DNA of 64,000 nt from Candidatus Sulfotelmatobacter sp. (GCA_036500765.1 DASYBM010000004.1:310001-374000), one strand, 5' to 3'; numbered from the stretch's first letter, positions 32,365 to 41,886 are shown. Notes: generated from the letters alone by a model not told the origin. Translations and numbers: made by a program.

Positions 32365-33228
32365 CTAGTTTGTGCCGCAATTCTCCTCCGAGCACTTCAC
32401 GGTTTCTGGTTTCTTGTCGCCTTGGTAAACCTCAACGCTGATGCCGGTGGGTGGGGGTGGAGGAGCCGGCTGGACTGCCTTGGTCACGGCATGGCGAACC
32501 GCCACTTGCGTCGGCGCGGGCGGGGCCGCTCCCCGGTAAAGACCGCGCGAACTGGAGGGGAGCACTTCGTCCTGCTTGGTATCGAGGGGGTTGCGCATCG
32601 CCAATTGAATGTGCCCTTCCGAACTGGCCAGGGTAAGTTTCTGAGCATCGTCGGGCGAAACCAGCAGCGTAATGACGGTTGTAGTCTGGGCCTCGCCAGT
32701 GGAAGTTCGCTCGAGGGTGTGGCCGGATGCGAGGACGGCAACGTTCTGTAGCACCGTCGTGGTTTCCTGTTCGCCCCCCGAGCCTGGGGCACCCGTCAGC
32801 AGCACATCGACGCGGGTTCCGGGAGTGACGAATCCCGCCACGGATACAACTTCATTCACCCGCACCGATACAGCGCGCATGCCGGGAGGAATCAGCGAAG
32901 GCAGACCCGAGCCGGCATTTTCGCCGGCGAGCCGGTTGGGCAGGATGAACTCGCCCTTCGAAATAGGAACGATGACGCCATGGCCCAATACGTCGGCGCG
33001 GCGGCGGGGCGCGCCCGGCGGTAAATCGGAAGCGGGAATCCTGATGATTTTGATGTCCCGCTCATCTACTTTCGCGCCGACTTGCAGATCGTTGGCCGCC
33101 ACGATCACGTCCACTCCGGCTTCGACGTTACCCGTCTTCGATTGCAAGTTCTTGTAGACATAGACGCTTGCAAAGAAGCCAATGGCTACCGCCAGAACCC
33201 CGATCATCAACAAACGTGTGCGGTTCAT
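32365..33228 (-). CDS. cpaB: Tad pilus periplasmic protein CpaB/RcpC
   Basis: A 287-residue protein with an N-terminal membrane anchor (LLMIGVLAVAIGFFASVYVY) and a SAF/RcpC domain (VIVAANDLQVGAKVDERDI, then VSVRVNEVVSVAGFVTPGTRVDV). CpaB helps link the secretin to the inner machinery and may bind peptidoglycan. The C-terminus is proline-rich and carries two cysteines (KCSEENCG). AGGGGAG upstream of ATG 33228 is a good ribosome site. It is 69 bp downstream of flp. Confidence 0.9.
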   Translation of the reverse strand: MNRTRLLMIGVLAVAIGFFASVYVYKNLQSKTGNVEAGVDVIVAANDLQVGAKVDERDIKIIRIPASDLPPGAPRRRADVLGHGVIVPISKGEFILPNRLAGENAGSGLPSLIPPGMRAVSVRVNEVVSVAGFVTPGTRVDVLLTGAPGSGGEQETTTVLQNVAVLASGHTLERTSTGEAQTTTVITLLVSPDDAQKLTLASSEGHIQLAMRNPLDTKQDEVLPSSSRGLYRGAAPPAPTQVAVRHAVTKAVQPAPPPPPTGISVEVYQGDKKPETVKCSEENCGTN

Positions 33229-33297
33229 ACTGCTCCCCTAGAAGCCGAAATCCTTGTCGAGCCCCCTGCTCTTGGCAATATTGGTCGGGCCGTTCGC

Positions 33298-33459
33298 TTA
33301 TTGCATCGAACTGGCGACGTTGGAGAACACGTTATTAGCGTTGGATCCGATCAACCGGACCGTGCCAACAACGATCACCAGAATCACAGCCAGCATAACG
33401 GCGTACTCCGCAATGTCTTGCCCTTCCTGTTCGCACCAAAGCCTGCGTACAAGCTCCAT
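33298..33459 (-). CDS. flp: Flp-type pilin (small prepilin)
   Basis: A 53-residue gene found by translating the gap upstream of cpaB. It starts at ATG 33459 with a strong GAGGAGG ribosome site four to five bases upstream and ends with TAA at 33298. The product has a short basic leader, then G13 followed by QDIAEY, which is exactly the Flp processing motif (Gly at -1, Glu at +5, Tyr at +6), and a hydrophobic helix (AVMLAVILVIVVG). The mature subunit would be 40 residues and would polymerise into the Tad pilus. No prepilin peptidase (CpaA/TadV) is in the window, so it must be elsewhere. Confidence 0.93.
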   Translation of the reverse strand: MELVRRLWCEQEGQDIAEYAVMLAVILVIVVGTVRLIGSNANNVFSNVASSMQ

Positions 33460-33705
33460 AGGACCTCCTCAAAAAAGTTTTTCTTTCCTCGTTTCGCGGG
33501 AGTAGAGATGGTTTTACCAGCAGCACGCGTGGCACGTCCCCGCGACTCGTCCCACCACTCGACTAAGGGTAATCATACCTTTCAACGCGTCCAATAGTGA
33601 TAATTTTTTGCATGAACCGTATATCCAATGGTAATTAGTCAGGCCGGGAATGGAAAAAGCCGCCGGAAATCGGCGACCTTTTCCGGGGCGATTTCGAATT
33701 GGACT

Positions 33706-35037
33706 ATGGCTCCGGACGTGACAATAGTCTGCCGTGATCTCCGCACGATACAATCGCGTGGACCCACCCCGAGAACTTCCAGGACCACAGAAATTCTATC
33801 CCGACCCTATCGCGCTATTGTCCTGCTCTTCCTGGCCTGCATGGTCTGTGTCCACGCGTTCTTTATATGGAACGTGCGGGACCGCATGGCCAAGGCCGAC
33901 CCGGATTTTACGGCCTTTTACACCGCCGGCTGGTTGCTGCGCGAGGGCCGCGGCGACCAGCTCTATGACGCTCGCGCGCAACTCGAAGTGCAGCAGCGGT
34001 TCGCCGGAGACTCAGACATTCGGCGTGGCCCGTTGCCTTACATCCATCCCCCGTATGAAGCCGCCCTTTTCCTGCCGCTGACGTTTCTCACCTACCGCGA
34101 GGCGCTCGCAGTATGGGAGATGTCAAAGATCGGGATGCTGCTGGCGGTCGCGCTCTTGCTGCGAGGCGCTTTAAGTTCCTTGCGAGCTATGCCACTCTGG
34201 GAATGGATGTTAGCTTTTCTGGCATTCTTTCCAGTCTTCGCCGATTTTCTTCAGGGGCAAGATGCGATTTTTCTTCTTCTTCTATTCGTCCTTTCTTTTC
34301 GCGCTTTCGCGTTCAATTCCGAATTTGCCGCAGGCTGCTGGTTAGGCCTCGGAGTTTTCCGGTTTCATCTGGTCATTCCGCTGGTTCTGATATTGGCGCT
34401 GTGGAACTATCGGAAACTAGTGGCTGGTTTTGCCGTGGCCGGGTCTGCCGCGCTGCTGCTTTCACTGGCGTTGGTAGGTTGGCGCGGGGCTCTGCAATAT
34501 CCGTTTTATCTATGGCACTGGGCTTCATCTACCGGAATTGGAAACATGCCGCCTAGGCTGATGCCGAATTTGGTCGGCCTGCTGACTGGTTGGCCGCTTC
34601 CGCAAGCGGCGAAATGGACCTTGCAGGTGGCGGCGCTGGCGGCATCGGTCGCGGTGCTGGCGGAAGCGGTCCATCTGCGGACTCTGACCGGCCTTCAAAA
34701 TCTGGAAAACGATCGTAGCCTGTTGAACCTGCGGCTTGCCTATGCCGTGATTGCGGCAGTTCTTGTCGGTTACAACGCAGGCTCCTACGATCTGTGTCTT
34801 TTGATTCTACCGTTGGCGTGGGTCGCGGACTATTGTTTTGCCCTCTTGCCGGAACTGCCTGCCATCGGAAGGCGGCTTCTCTTGCCCTGCCTGGCGCTGC
34901 TCATTAGTCCGCTCTGGTTTCTTCTTTGGCGGCGATGGGAGAGAATCAACTTGATGGCGATTTTTCTGCTGTGGTGGATCTACGCCCTTCGCCGCGAGAC
35001 ACTGCGAAGGGCGGGAACTGCGGCAGCCGGTACGTGA
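33706..35037 (+). CDS. GT87/DUF2029-like polytopic membrane glycosyltransferase
   Basis: A 443-residue protein (from ATG 33706; the frame is open to 33628) with about ten membrane segments. The first loop has DPDFTAFYTAGWLLREGRGDQLYD and YIHPPYEAALFLP, the pattern I associate with GT87 polyprenyl-phosphate mannosyl/arabinosyl transferases (DUF2029): D-x-x-x-(F/Y) after TM1, then HPP-(Y/F). Such enzymes use lipid-linked sugars to modify envelope glycans. The start is uncertain, without a clear ribosome site. Its frame overlaps the following paralogue's open frame, and the two probably form one unit. Confidence 0.68.
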   Translation: MAPDVTIVCRDLRTIQSRGPTPRTSRTTEILSRPYRAIVLLFLACMVCVHAFFIWNVRDRMAKADPDFTAFYTAGWLLREGRGDQLYDARAQLEVQQRFAGDSDIRRGPLPYIHPPYEAALFLPLTFLTYREALAVWEMSKIGMLLAVALLLRGALSSLRAMPLWEWMLAFLAFFPVFADFLQGQDAIFLLLLFVLSFRAFAFNSEFAAGCWLGLGVFRFHLVIPLVLILALWNYRKLVAGFAVAGSAALLLSLALVGWRGALQYPFYLWHWASSTGIGNMPPRLMPNLVGLLTGWPLPQAAKWTLQVAALAASVAVLAEAVHLRTLTGLQNLENDRSLLNLRLAYAVIAAVLVGYNAGSYDLCLLILPLAWVADYCFALLPELPAIGRRLLLPCLALLISPLWFLLWRRWERINLMAIFLLWWIYALRRETLRRAGTAAAGT

Positions 35038-35072
35038 CACATTCACCGGGCCTATTCACCATTTACCCTAAC

Positions 35073-36386
35073 ATGCCACGAAAATCCTACGCGGTTCTCG
35101 GAGCCGTGCTGCTGGCGGCAGCGATGTGGACTTGGGTTCAACGCATCGCTATTCCGCATCAGCAGACTGAATCGGCAGCGCGGAATGTACCGCGCGGCAA
35201 TTTGTCGGACCTTTATCCCCGTTGGCTAGGCGCGCGGGAATTGCTGCTGCATGGGCGCGATCCCTACTCTGCCGACATCACTCGTGAAATTCAGACTGGA
35301 TACTACGGCCGACCGCTCCACCCCAACCGTCCCAACGATCCCAAGGATCAGCAGGGTTTCGCCTATCCCGTGTACGTCGTGTTCGTGCTCGCTCCGACAA
35401 TCGGGCTACCGTTTCCCATGGTCCAGCGAGCGTTCCTATGGCTGCTCCTCCTCATCACCGCTGCTTCCGTTCCCTTGTGGCGGCGCGCGCTCGGACTGCG
35501 CGCCTCATTCTCGACTGAACTGTTGTGGATCGTTCTCACGCTGGGCTGTTTTCCCGCCATCCAGGGCTTCAAATTGCAGCAGTTAACGCTATTGGTCGCG
35601 GCGCTCATCGCGGCCGCGATGTTCGCGCTGGCTACAGAACATTTTACGGCAACGGGTATTCTCCTCGCGTTCGCGAGCATCAAGCCGCATCTGGTCGCGA
35701 TCCCGATGGCGTGGGTGTGCTTATGGGCGCTCGGCAACTGGCGGGAAAGGCAGCGTCTGCTTTGGAGTATGGGCCTCACGATGGTGGCACTAATCGGTGG
35801 CGGCGAGTTCCTGCTTCCAGGCTGGATTCACAAATTCCGCGTCGCCGCCGCCGAATACTGGCAATATACCGGCGGCGGCAAGTCGATCCTCGACGTCGAA
35901 CTTACGCCGTTCTGGGGACGCCTCGCATCGGCGGCGCTGGTAGGGGTGATGCTCTATTTCATGTGGAAGCTCCGGATGGCCCCGCCCGGCAGCGGCGATT
36001 TCTGTTGGATGATGGTGCTCGTCATGGCGACCACGCTGGCCGTTATCCCGATGTTCGCGCCCTACAATCAATTGATCCTGCTGCCCGCCCTGATGCTGAT
36101 TGTCCATGCGATTCGCCCGCTGTGGCGGGCTGGACCGCTGTCTTATTTCCTGGTGATCCTGACAGTGCTGGCTGTGTTCTGGCCCTGGCTCGCCGCCGCG
36201 GGGTTAGTCGCCTGCTTGTCGTTCTTGCCGGGGGCCGTGGTGCAGCGAGCCTGGGCGCTGCCGCTCTATACAAATTTTGCGATTCCGATACTAGTATTGG
36301 CGCTCCTGCTGTTCAGCGGAAACGTTATCCGGACCGCGCGGGGAAGTCTGCCATCTACCTTGCAGGACAACGCGCCCGCAGAGTAG
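35073..36386 (+). CDS. GT87/DUF2029-like polytopic membrane glycosyltransferase, second copy
   Basis: A 437-residue membrane protein starting 35 bp after the previous gene. The N-terminal helix, then DLYPRWLGARELLLHGRDPYSA and FAYPVYVVFVLAPT match the pattern of the first loop in GT87-like proteins, with about ten helices overall. Open frame exists to 34926, overlapping the previous gene, but ATG 35073 (MPRKSYAVLG) gives a normal N-terminus. Tandem GT87-like genes suggest a shared role in one envelope glycan. Confidence 0.68.
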   Translation: MPRKSYAVLGAVLLAAAMWTWVQRIAIPHQQTESAARNVPRGNLSDLYPRWLGARELLLHGRDPYSADITREIQTGYYGRPLHPNRPNDPKDQQGFAYPVYVVFVLAPTIGLPFPMVQRAFLWLLLLITAASVPLWRRALGLRASFSTELLWIVLTLGCFPAIQGFKLQQLTLLVAALIAAAMFALATEHFTATGILLAFASIKPHLVAIPMAWVCLWALGNWRERQRLLWSMGLTMVALIGGGEFLLPGWIHKFRVAAAEYWQYTGGGKSILDVELTPFWGRLASAALVGVMLYFMWKLRMAPPGSGDFCWMMVLVMATTLAVIPMFAPYNQLILLPALMLIVHAIRPLWRAGPLSYFLVILTVLAVFWPWLAAAGLVACLSFLPGAVVQRAWALPLYTNFAIPILVLALLLFSGNVIRTARGSLPSTLQDNAPAE

Positions 36387-36389
36387 TCT

Positions 36390-36418
36390 GTTGCAGCAGC
36401 ACTAAACTGCTGCTACGG
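36390..36418 (+). terminator. Hairpin after GT87 pair
   Basis: GCAGCAG and CTGCTGC form a 7-bp stem around a seven-base loop immediately after the second GT87-like gene. The 3' side has no T-run, so it is a weak terminator or a repeat element (the same word order occurs as a dispersed motif in related genomes, from memory). Confidence 0.35.
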
Positions 36419-36444
36419 CGCTTCCCGTCGCTGAAAGGCGAACG

Positions 36445-38151
36445 GTGCGCCGATCGAGCGTTTCTTCATCCTCCATGTCCCTCGGCGCAATCAGTCATCA
36501 CAGTTCCGGCTCCGGCGTGTTTCCCGCCCTGGTGTATGTGCAGGGCAGTGAGCAGAAGAACATCGTTCTCAATCGCACTCCATTCACCGTCGGCCGGAAA
36601 GTGGATAAAGATCTGGTGATCGCCGACCCGCGGGTCTCCCGCGATCATGCTCAGATCACGCAGGAGGGCCAGGAATTTTTCCTGGTCGATCTGGGCAGCA
36701 AGCACGGCACGTTCGTGAATGGAGAGCGCGTCCAACGCCAGAAACTGGAGCGCGGCGACCGCCTGGAATTTGGCGCCCGAGATTCCGCGTACATTCTGTT
36801 CAACCCGGCCCATGCCACCTCGAATACGGCGCGCGAATTTCTCAGCCAGATCTCCGGCATCCAGATCAAACAGGAAGCCACCGACCTCGAAAAACTCACG
36901 CTATTCCTGGAAGCGGCGCGCAAGCTGAACACGGCTGGGGTGCTCGACGAAATTCTGATGACCATGCTCGACGTCACACTGCAACTGACGCGAGCCGAGC
37001 GCGCGTACGTGTTTCTGAAAGACGAAGAAGGGAAGCTTCGCCTGGCGGCAGGCCGCAATTCGAAGAAAGAGCCGTTGCTCGACGATAAAACGATTTCGCA
37101 CTCGATTCTGGAAGAATCGATGCGCTCAAACTCCGAGTTTCTGCTGACCGATACCAGCCAGTCGCTCGATCTCGCGGGGCGGCAGAGCATCGTCGCTTAC
37201 GATCTGCGCACCGTGGTTTGCATCCCGCTGCGCAAGTTGATCGTGCAAGCCACCCGCGACGCGCAAACGCCGGTGCATGCCGCCAACGCGCCAGACGCGA
37301 TGGGAGTTCTCTACGTCGATTCGCGTTTCGCCTCACGCGACATCAGCGGAGTCGGCCAGGAGATTCTGCACGTGATCGCGACCGAAGCCGCGTCGCTTAT
37401 CGAAAATGCCCGCCTGGTACAGGCCGAAGAAGAAGCCCGCCGCTACCAGCAGGAGTTGAGCATCGCCGCCAGCATTCAGCAGCGGCTGATGCAGGTGAAG
37501 ATTCCTGAAGTCCCCTTCGCCAGGCTGCGCGGAAAAAACCTCTCTTGTAAAGAAATCGGCGGCGATTTTTTTGACGCTGTCAATACCAAGGAAGGCCTGG
37601 CCGTGGTGCTGGCCGACGTGAGCGGCAAGGGAGTCTCAGCTGCGCTTCTGGCCTCCACCTTGCAGGGGATGATTTACTCGCATCTCAGCGCGGGCGTTCC
37701 TCTGCTCGATGTGGTGACTGCCGTCAACCGCTTCTTCACCGAGAAACTGGTAGGCGAAAAATATGCCACGGTGCTCCTGGTGCGTTTGCGGCGCGATGGC
37801 GACCTCGAGTATGTGAATTGCGGCCACGTGCCGCCGCTGCTGATTTGTGCCGGAGAAGTCATGCGTCCGCCGCATGGGAATGTTCCGGTGGGACTGCTGC
37901 CCGATGCGACTTTCGAAAGCGCCCGCTGCCAGATGAAGTCCGGAGACCGCTTTATCCTGGTGACCGACGGCGTCACCGAAGCGGAAAACGCGATGGGCGA
38001 CTTTTATGAAGACTTCCGCCTGGAAGCGGCCGCCGCGAAGTCTCCCACGCTCGAAGGAATTTTCAATTCGGTGACGGAATTCTGCGCTGGCAATCCCCTA
38101 AGTGACGATTGTACGGTGGTTGAGCTCTGCTACAACAGCGTGGAAGGCTGA
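36445..38151 (+). CDS. FHA-GAF-PP2C (SpoIIE/RsbU-type) protein phosphatase
   Basis: A 568-residue cytoplasmic signalling protein. FHA domain (about 25-120; VGRKVDKDLVIADPRVSRDH and DLGSKHGTFVNG), GAF domain (about 155-330) and a C-terminal PP2C/SpoIIE phosphatase (about 345-565; KEIGGDFFDAV, LADVSGKGVSAALLAS, VTDGVTEAEN, SDDCTVV). It probably dephosphorylates a Ser/Thr-phosphorylated partner such as an anti-sigma antagonist, with the FHA domain binding a phosphothreonine partner. GTG 36445 has AAAGG eight bases before it; ATG 36475 is an alternative. No cognate kinase or anti-sigma gene is adjacent. Confidence 0.85.
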   Translation: MRRSSVSSSSMSLGAISHHSSGSGVFPALVYVQGSEQKNIVLNRTPFTVGRKVDKDLVIADPRVSRDHAQITQEGQEFFLVDLGSKHGTFVNGERVQRQKLERGDRLEFGARDSAYILFNPAHATSNTAREFLSQISGIQIKQEATDLEKLTLFLEAARKLNTAGVLDEILMTMLDVTLQLTRAERAYVFLKDEEGKLRLAAGRNSKKEPLLDDKTISHSILEESMRSNSEFLLTDTSQSLDLAGRQSIVAYDLRTVVCIPLRKLIVQATRDAQTPVHAANAPDAMGVLYVDSRFASRDISGVGQEILHVIATEAASLIENARLVQAEEEARRYQQELSIAASIQQRLMQVKIPEVPFARLRGKNLSCKEIGGDFFDAVNTKEGLAVVLADVSGKGVSAALLASTLQGMIYSHLSAGVPLLDVVTAVNRFFTEKLVGEKYATVLLVRLRRDGDLEYVNCGHVPPLLICAGEVMRPPHGNVPVGLLPDATFESARCQMKSGDRFILVTDGVTEAENAMGDFYEDFRLEAAAAKSPTLEGIFNSVTEFCAGNPLSDDCTVVELCYNSVEG

Positions 38152-38338
38152 GCTTCGGTAGTAAAAGCCGGGGCGCCCCATTTCTCGCGCATTCTGTGCG
38201 CGGGGAAAAACTCGCATGAAAATTCTCCTCCAGAGGTGTGGTCGATGAGAGACGTTCCAACGCTCAACGGGGGATCACGGAAGATGGCCGTTCTTACCTG
38301 GGGAGCTGGGGGAATGCTGATCCAGCCGCTCGTGACCG

Positions 38339-40807
38339 TCAAGGTCTACTCAGGTCGGTGTCTGGGCCAGGGCCGCCTTTGAGGGCCCACGCTACCGTGA
38401 CCGTATAGTCCACTCCTTCCCAACGATTCTCCAGTGGCCAGAAAAAAGTGAAGGTCACCTGCCCTCCCACCGGCAACGAAGCAGTCGGCAGGTCGAGAGT
38501 ATAGATTCCGAGTCCGGTATCGCGTGTATTGGTATCGTGCGCGGTGGTCCAGCCGTCGATGCTCCAATGCACAGCCCCAGGGTTGAGCAGTACGAGGCGG
38601 AGAGTTTTGTTGCGCGGGACGGTGCGTGTCTTGTTATTAAACCTCCAGCCGAAGTGTTGCCGCCCATGCTTATCAATTAAATACCGTTTAACGGTTTGGG
38701 GCGGTTGATCGAAAATTTTGCCCTCATGAATCGAGCGCCGCAGCTTTATGTACTCCGAGTGAGCCCAGACCAGAGGGCAGGCTGAGCCGGTTGGTTTACC
38801 GCGGAAAAGCTCGAGCGCGGGAATATCCGCGGCGTCCCAGACTTGCTCGGGAAGCAGGCGGCTTTGACCTACCGTTGAGTTTTCAATGACGGATAGCAAA
38901 GCCTCGGCTTCGTCGCGATGCCCGCCAGCCAGGGCGTAATGGGCGCGCTCTCCCGCGAGCAAGGGCCACGGGCGGCCAATGCCGGTTCCGTCGAAGGCCG
39001 AACCGTCCTTATGTTCGCCATAGCCGTCGCCGTTGTAGCGATACCAGCACGGACCCTGTGGCAATTCGACCGCGAGCAGGGCGTCGATGGCAGTCAGCGT
39101 ATTTAGAATGCGCGGATCGTCGGGGGCGCGCAGGCCAAAACGAACCAGCGCCAGCGCATCCGGGCTGATTATGTGATACGCGCGGTCTCCGTCCTGTCCC
39201 CCATCCTGACCCGGCGGACGGTTTTTAATCGGGACGAAACCCTGGGTCGGTGAAGCGGCGCCGTCGGTCGTGTCGGGCGGGGCGATACGAACGTAATAGC
39301 CGTCAATGCCAAGCTGTTGGGCCAGATCGCCACCCGTGGCGTAGACCCAGCGCTCGATGTTGTCGTTCCAGGCATCGGCATGGTCGCGCATCGTCTGGGC
39401 CTCTTGTGAATGTCCCGTAAGATCGGCTATGTCGGCCCCGGCCAGCAGTGCAGAAATCTCAGCCGCGAGAGTGAACGGCGAATAGCCCGCGTCTTCTTCC
39501 CAGCGGTCTTGCTGCGTCACCGGACCATTGCGCAAAATAAAACTGGCGGCCTTGCGTACCATCGGCCACCAGCGTTCCAGTTTTCCAAGTGCTGCTGGCG
39601 CTTCGCGGCGCAAAAGGTCGAGCAGCAGGATGGGGAAGGCGGTTTCGTCCATCTGAACCCCGCCCCAGTAGGGCCGCCCGTCGAGCCACAAATTTTGCGC
39701 CCAATTGCCGGCGGCCTCCTGCGTGGCTTCGAGATAACGCAGCACGCGCACGGCGTCGCTGACGGCGCCCGCAGCCAGCAGCGCCCCAGCGGTTTCTACC
39801 AGGTCCCGCGGCCAGACCAGGTGATAACCCCCGAGATCTTCGTCGCCTTTGTTGAACCCCCAGGGAATGGAAAGGCTGGCGATAATCCCGCCCAGAAAAT
39901 CCTTCGACTCGTGGGTCCGCAGCACAGCCGTCGAGGAACGATACAGATCGTACTGGCGTTTCGGTTCGTCCAGCGGAAGCAACGTGGTTTGCCAGTTTTT
40001 CCACTGGGAAACATAGTGCCGGCGAATCTCGGCGTAGTCTTCAGAGAGTGTGGATCGCGCTTGTTGTCCGGCCTCGGTCCAAATCGTGCCAAAGCCAAGC
40101 GCCAGCACGAACTCGCCGCCGCAGGCCGCGAGGTCGATTTCTCCCGTGAAAGCGATGTTGCCGTTCTCTGCGCGCGTATACTCCCACTCCAACTGGAAAT
40201 GCTGCGAGAGGTCCTGCCAACCATCGGAAGCGCCCACGAATCCCACAGAAGTCTTCAACCAAGGCGCCGACGAAGCCAGCGACAAGTTCATGCCGTCATT
40301 TTCGGCAAAAAACATGGGAAACCCCTTGTAGTCGCCAATCCAGCCGGTATTGCCGTTCCCGCAATTGGCCAGGTGCGGCGAGAGAAGGGCGTAGAGTCGG
40401 TAATCCGCGAGTTCTCCTAATAGCGGTTCGAATCGAACCTTCTGTAGAACCACGTTGCGGTAGGGATCCGTCAACACTTCCTTGACAATGCGGTAACGTC
40501 CGTTGATCTCGGTGTTGATCAATTCGAAGGCAGGGATGCCGGGCTCAAAAGGGCGGTTTTCAAAAGTGCAGTGGCGCTTCTCCTCGGAGAAAAAATCGCG
40601 GCCGTTAGTGACAATAAATCCCAGGTCGCGCGTGCACGCCTGGTCGACGCGAGGAAAATAAACTTCGTTCAGAATGCCATGACTGAGCGTGAACCATACT
40701 CTGCTGTGCTGATTAAGGGCTGTGCCGACGCCCGTCTTCGCGCTGGAAGTCCATCGGGGTGGAATACCGGGCCAGCCCGGGGCGTAACGTGGGGCGAAAT
40801 CTGCCAT
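38339..40807 (-). CDS. GH15 glucoamylase/glucodextranase-like hydrolase
   Basis: An 822-residue enzyme. N-terminal beta-sandwich domain (about 1-270), then the (alpha/alpha)6 GH15 domain with GGYHLVWPRDL, GRPWPLLAGERAHYAL (containing the general acid glutamate) and PLVWAHSEYIKL (containing the general base glutamate), and a C-terminal beta domain. It releases glucose from the non-reducing end of alpha-glucans. There is no signal peptide, so it acts in the cytoplasm, perhaps on stored glycogen-like glucan. AAGGAAG about eight bases upstream supports ATG 40807. Divergent from the following exported protein. Confidence 0.9.
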   Translation of the reverse strand: MADFAPRYAPGWPGIPPRWTSSAKTGVGTALNQHSRVWFTLSHGILNEVYFPRVDQACTRDLGFIVTNGRDFFSEEKRHCTFENRPFEPGIPAFELINTEINGRYRIVKEVLTDPYRNVVLQKVRFEPLLGELADYRLYALLSPHLANCGNGNTGWIGDYKGFPMFFAENDGMNLSLASSAPWLKTSVGFVGASDGWQDLSQHFQLEWEYTRAENGNIAFTGEIDLAACGGEFVLALGFGTIWTEAGQQARSTLSEDYAEIRRHYVSQWKNWQTTLLPLDEPKRQYDLYRSSTAVLRTHESKDFLGGIIASLSIPWGFNKGDEDLGGYHLVWPRDLVETAGALLAAGAVSDAVRVLRYLEATQEAAGNWAQNLWLDGRPYWGGVQMDETAFPILLLDLLRREAPAALGKLERWWPMVRKAASFILRNGPVTQQDRWEEDAGYSPFTLAAEISALLAGADIADLTGHSQEAQTMRDHADAWNDNIERWVYATGGDLAQQLGIDGYYVRIAPPDTTDGAASPTQGFVPIKNRPPGQDGGQDGDRAYHIISPDALALVRFGLRAPDDPRILNTLTAIDALLAVELPQGPCWYRYNGDGYGEHKDGSAFDGTGIGRPWPLLAGERAHYALAGGHRDEAEALLSVIENSTVGQSRLLPEQVWDAADIPALELFRGKPTGSACPLVWAHSEYIKLRRSIHEGKIFDQPPQTVKRYLIDKHGRQHFGWRFNNKTRTVPRNKTLRLVLLNPGAVHWSIDGWTTAHDTNTRDTGLGIYTLDLPTASLPVGGQVTFTFFWPLENRWEGVDYTVTVAWALKGGPGPDTDLSRP

Positions 40808-40989
40808 TCGAGAATTCTTCCTTGGGCCGAGGCTATTTCCCCGGTGAAATGACAAACGATTTACAAGCTGGAGTTCACGATTCCGCCGCTGGCGTCATCA
40901 AACCATTCAGCAGGCTCCTGATGATGAACGGTACCCAAGTAACGATGGACGATCTGCCAATCGAAGATAATAGATCACGCGGCAAAATC

Positions 40990-41886
40990 ATGACCAGAAT
41001 CTTAGATGCACGAGCGTGGAGCATAGTAACAGTATTGGGGATCGCCTGCTCCCTTTGCATGATGCTCCTGGCCGAAGCGGCCCCGGCGGAGGAGGTACGG
41101 GCTGGAGATGGTGTCGGAAAAACCGGCGTCACTGCACTGGATCGCGGATTCTCCGGACTCTACAACCTGGACTTCGCTGGGGCACAGAAAGATTTTGAAG
41201 CATGGCAGGCGCAGCATCCCGACGACCCTGTCGGGCCGGTCAGCGAAGCGGCGGGCGTCTTATTTTCCGAGTTCAGCCGTCTGGGCGTGCTGGAGGCGCA
41301 GTTCTATGAAAACGACAGCGCATTCACCGATCGCCCTAAGCTCAGCGCCGATCCTGCCCGCAGGCAACATTTTGTGAATGCGATCGGTCGGGCCGAGACT
41401 CTTTCCCACGCTCGCCTGGTCAAAGATTCCAGGGATCGCGACGCGCTGTTCGCGCTGACTCTGTCTTCGGGATTGCAAGCCGACTACGCGGCGCTGATCG
41501 AAAAACGCAATCTGGCCTCCCTTCACTTCACCAAGCAGGCGTCGGCGTCGGCACAGGAGTTGTTGGCGGTCTGTCACGATTGTTATGACGCGTTGCTCGC
41601 CACCGGCTTCAGCAAATACATCATCGGGAGCATGGCCGCCCCGGTGCGCTGGCTCCTCCGCATGGGAGGTTTGCCCGCGGACAAACAGGGCGGAATCGAG
41701 GACCTGCAAACCACCGCAGCACATGGACACTATCTGGCGCCCTTCGCCCGCATTCTACTTGCAATCGCGTATGTGCGTGAGAAGGACAAGCCCCGGGCGG
41801 TGCAATTGCTTACCAGCCTCCAGAAAGAATTTCCAGCGAACACACTCTTCACGCGTCAGATCACGCGTCTTCAGGCGGTGCGGTAG
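40990..41886 (+). CDS. Exported alpha-helical protein, TPR-like, function unknown
   Basis: A 298-residue protein with a hydrophobic leader (WSIVTVLGIACSLCMMLLAEA) ending at AAPAEE. The rest is helical: an N-terminal TPR-like motif (GLYNLDFAGAQKDFEAWQAQHPDDP) and a C-terminal repeat (FARILLAIAYVREKDKPRAVQLLTSLQKEFP). It contains a C-x-x-C pair (VCHDC). I do not recognise the family. ATG 40990 is chosen because it gives a plausible signal peptide; the frame is open to 40759, overlapping the divergent GH15 gene. Confidence 0.65.
   Translation: MTRILDARAWSIVTVLGIACSLCMMLLAEAAPAEEVRAGDGVGKTGVTALDRGFSGLYNLDFAGAQKDFEAWQAQHPDDPVGPVSEAAGVLFSEFSRLGVLEAQFYENDSAFTDRPKLSADPARRQHFVNAIGRAETLSHARLVKDSRDRDALFALTLSSGLQADYAALIEKRNLASLHFTKQASASAQELLAVCHDCYDALLATGFSKYIIGSMAAPVRWLLRMGGLPADKQGGIEDLQTTAAHGHYLAPFARILLAIAYVREKDKPRAVQLLTSLQKEFPANTLFTRQITRLQAVR

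Noticed and set aside
33335-33535. 66-codon - strand frame in the flp region
   Set aside because: It is in a different frame from the Flp pilin, which has the processing motif and ribosome site.
33520-33545. Sigma-54-type site (TGGCAC) near flp
   Set aside because: The required TTGC at the correct distance is missing.
33514-33753. 79-codon - strand frame upstream of flp
   Set aside because: No ribosome site, no motif, and it occupies the expected promoter region of the Tad operon.
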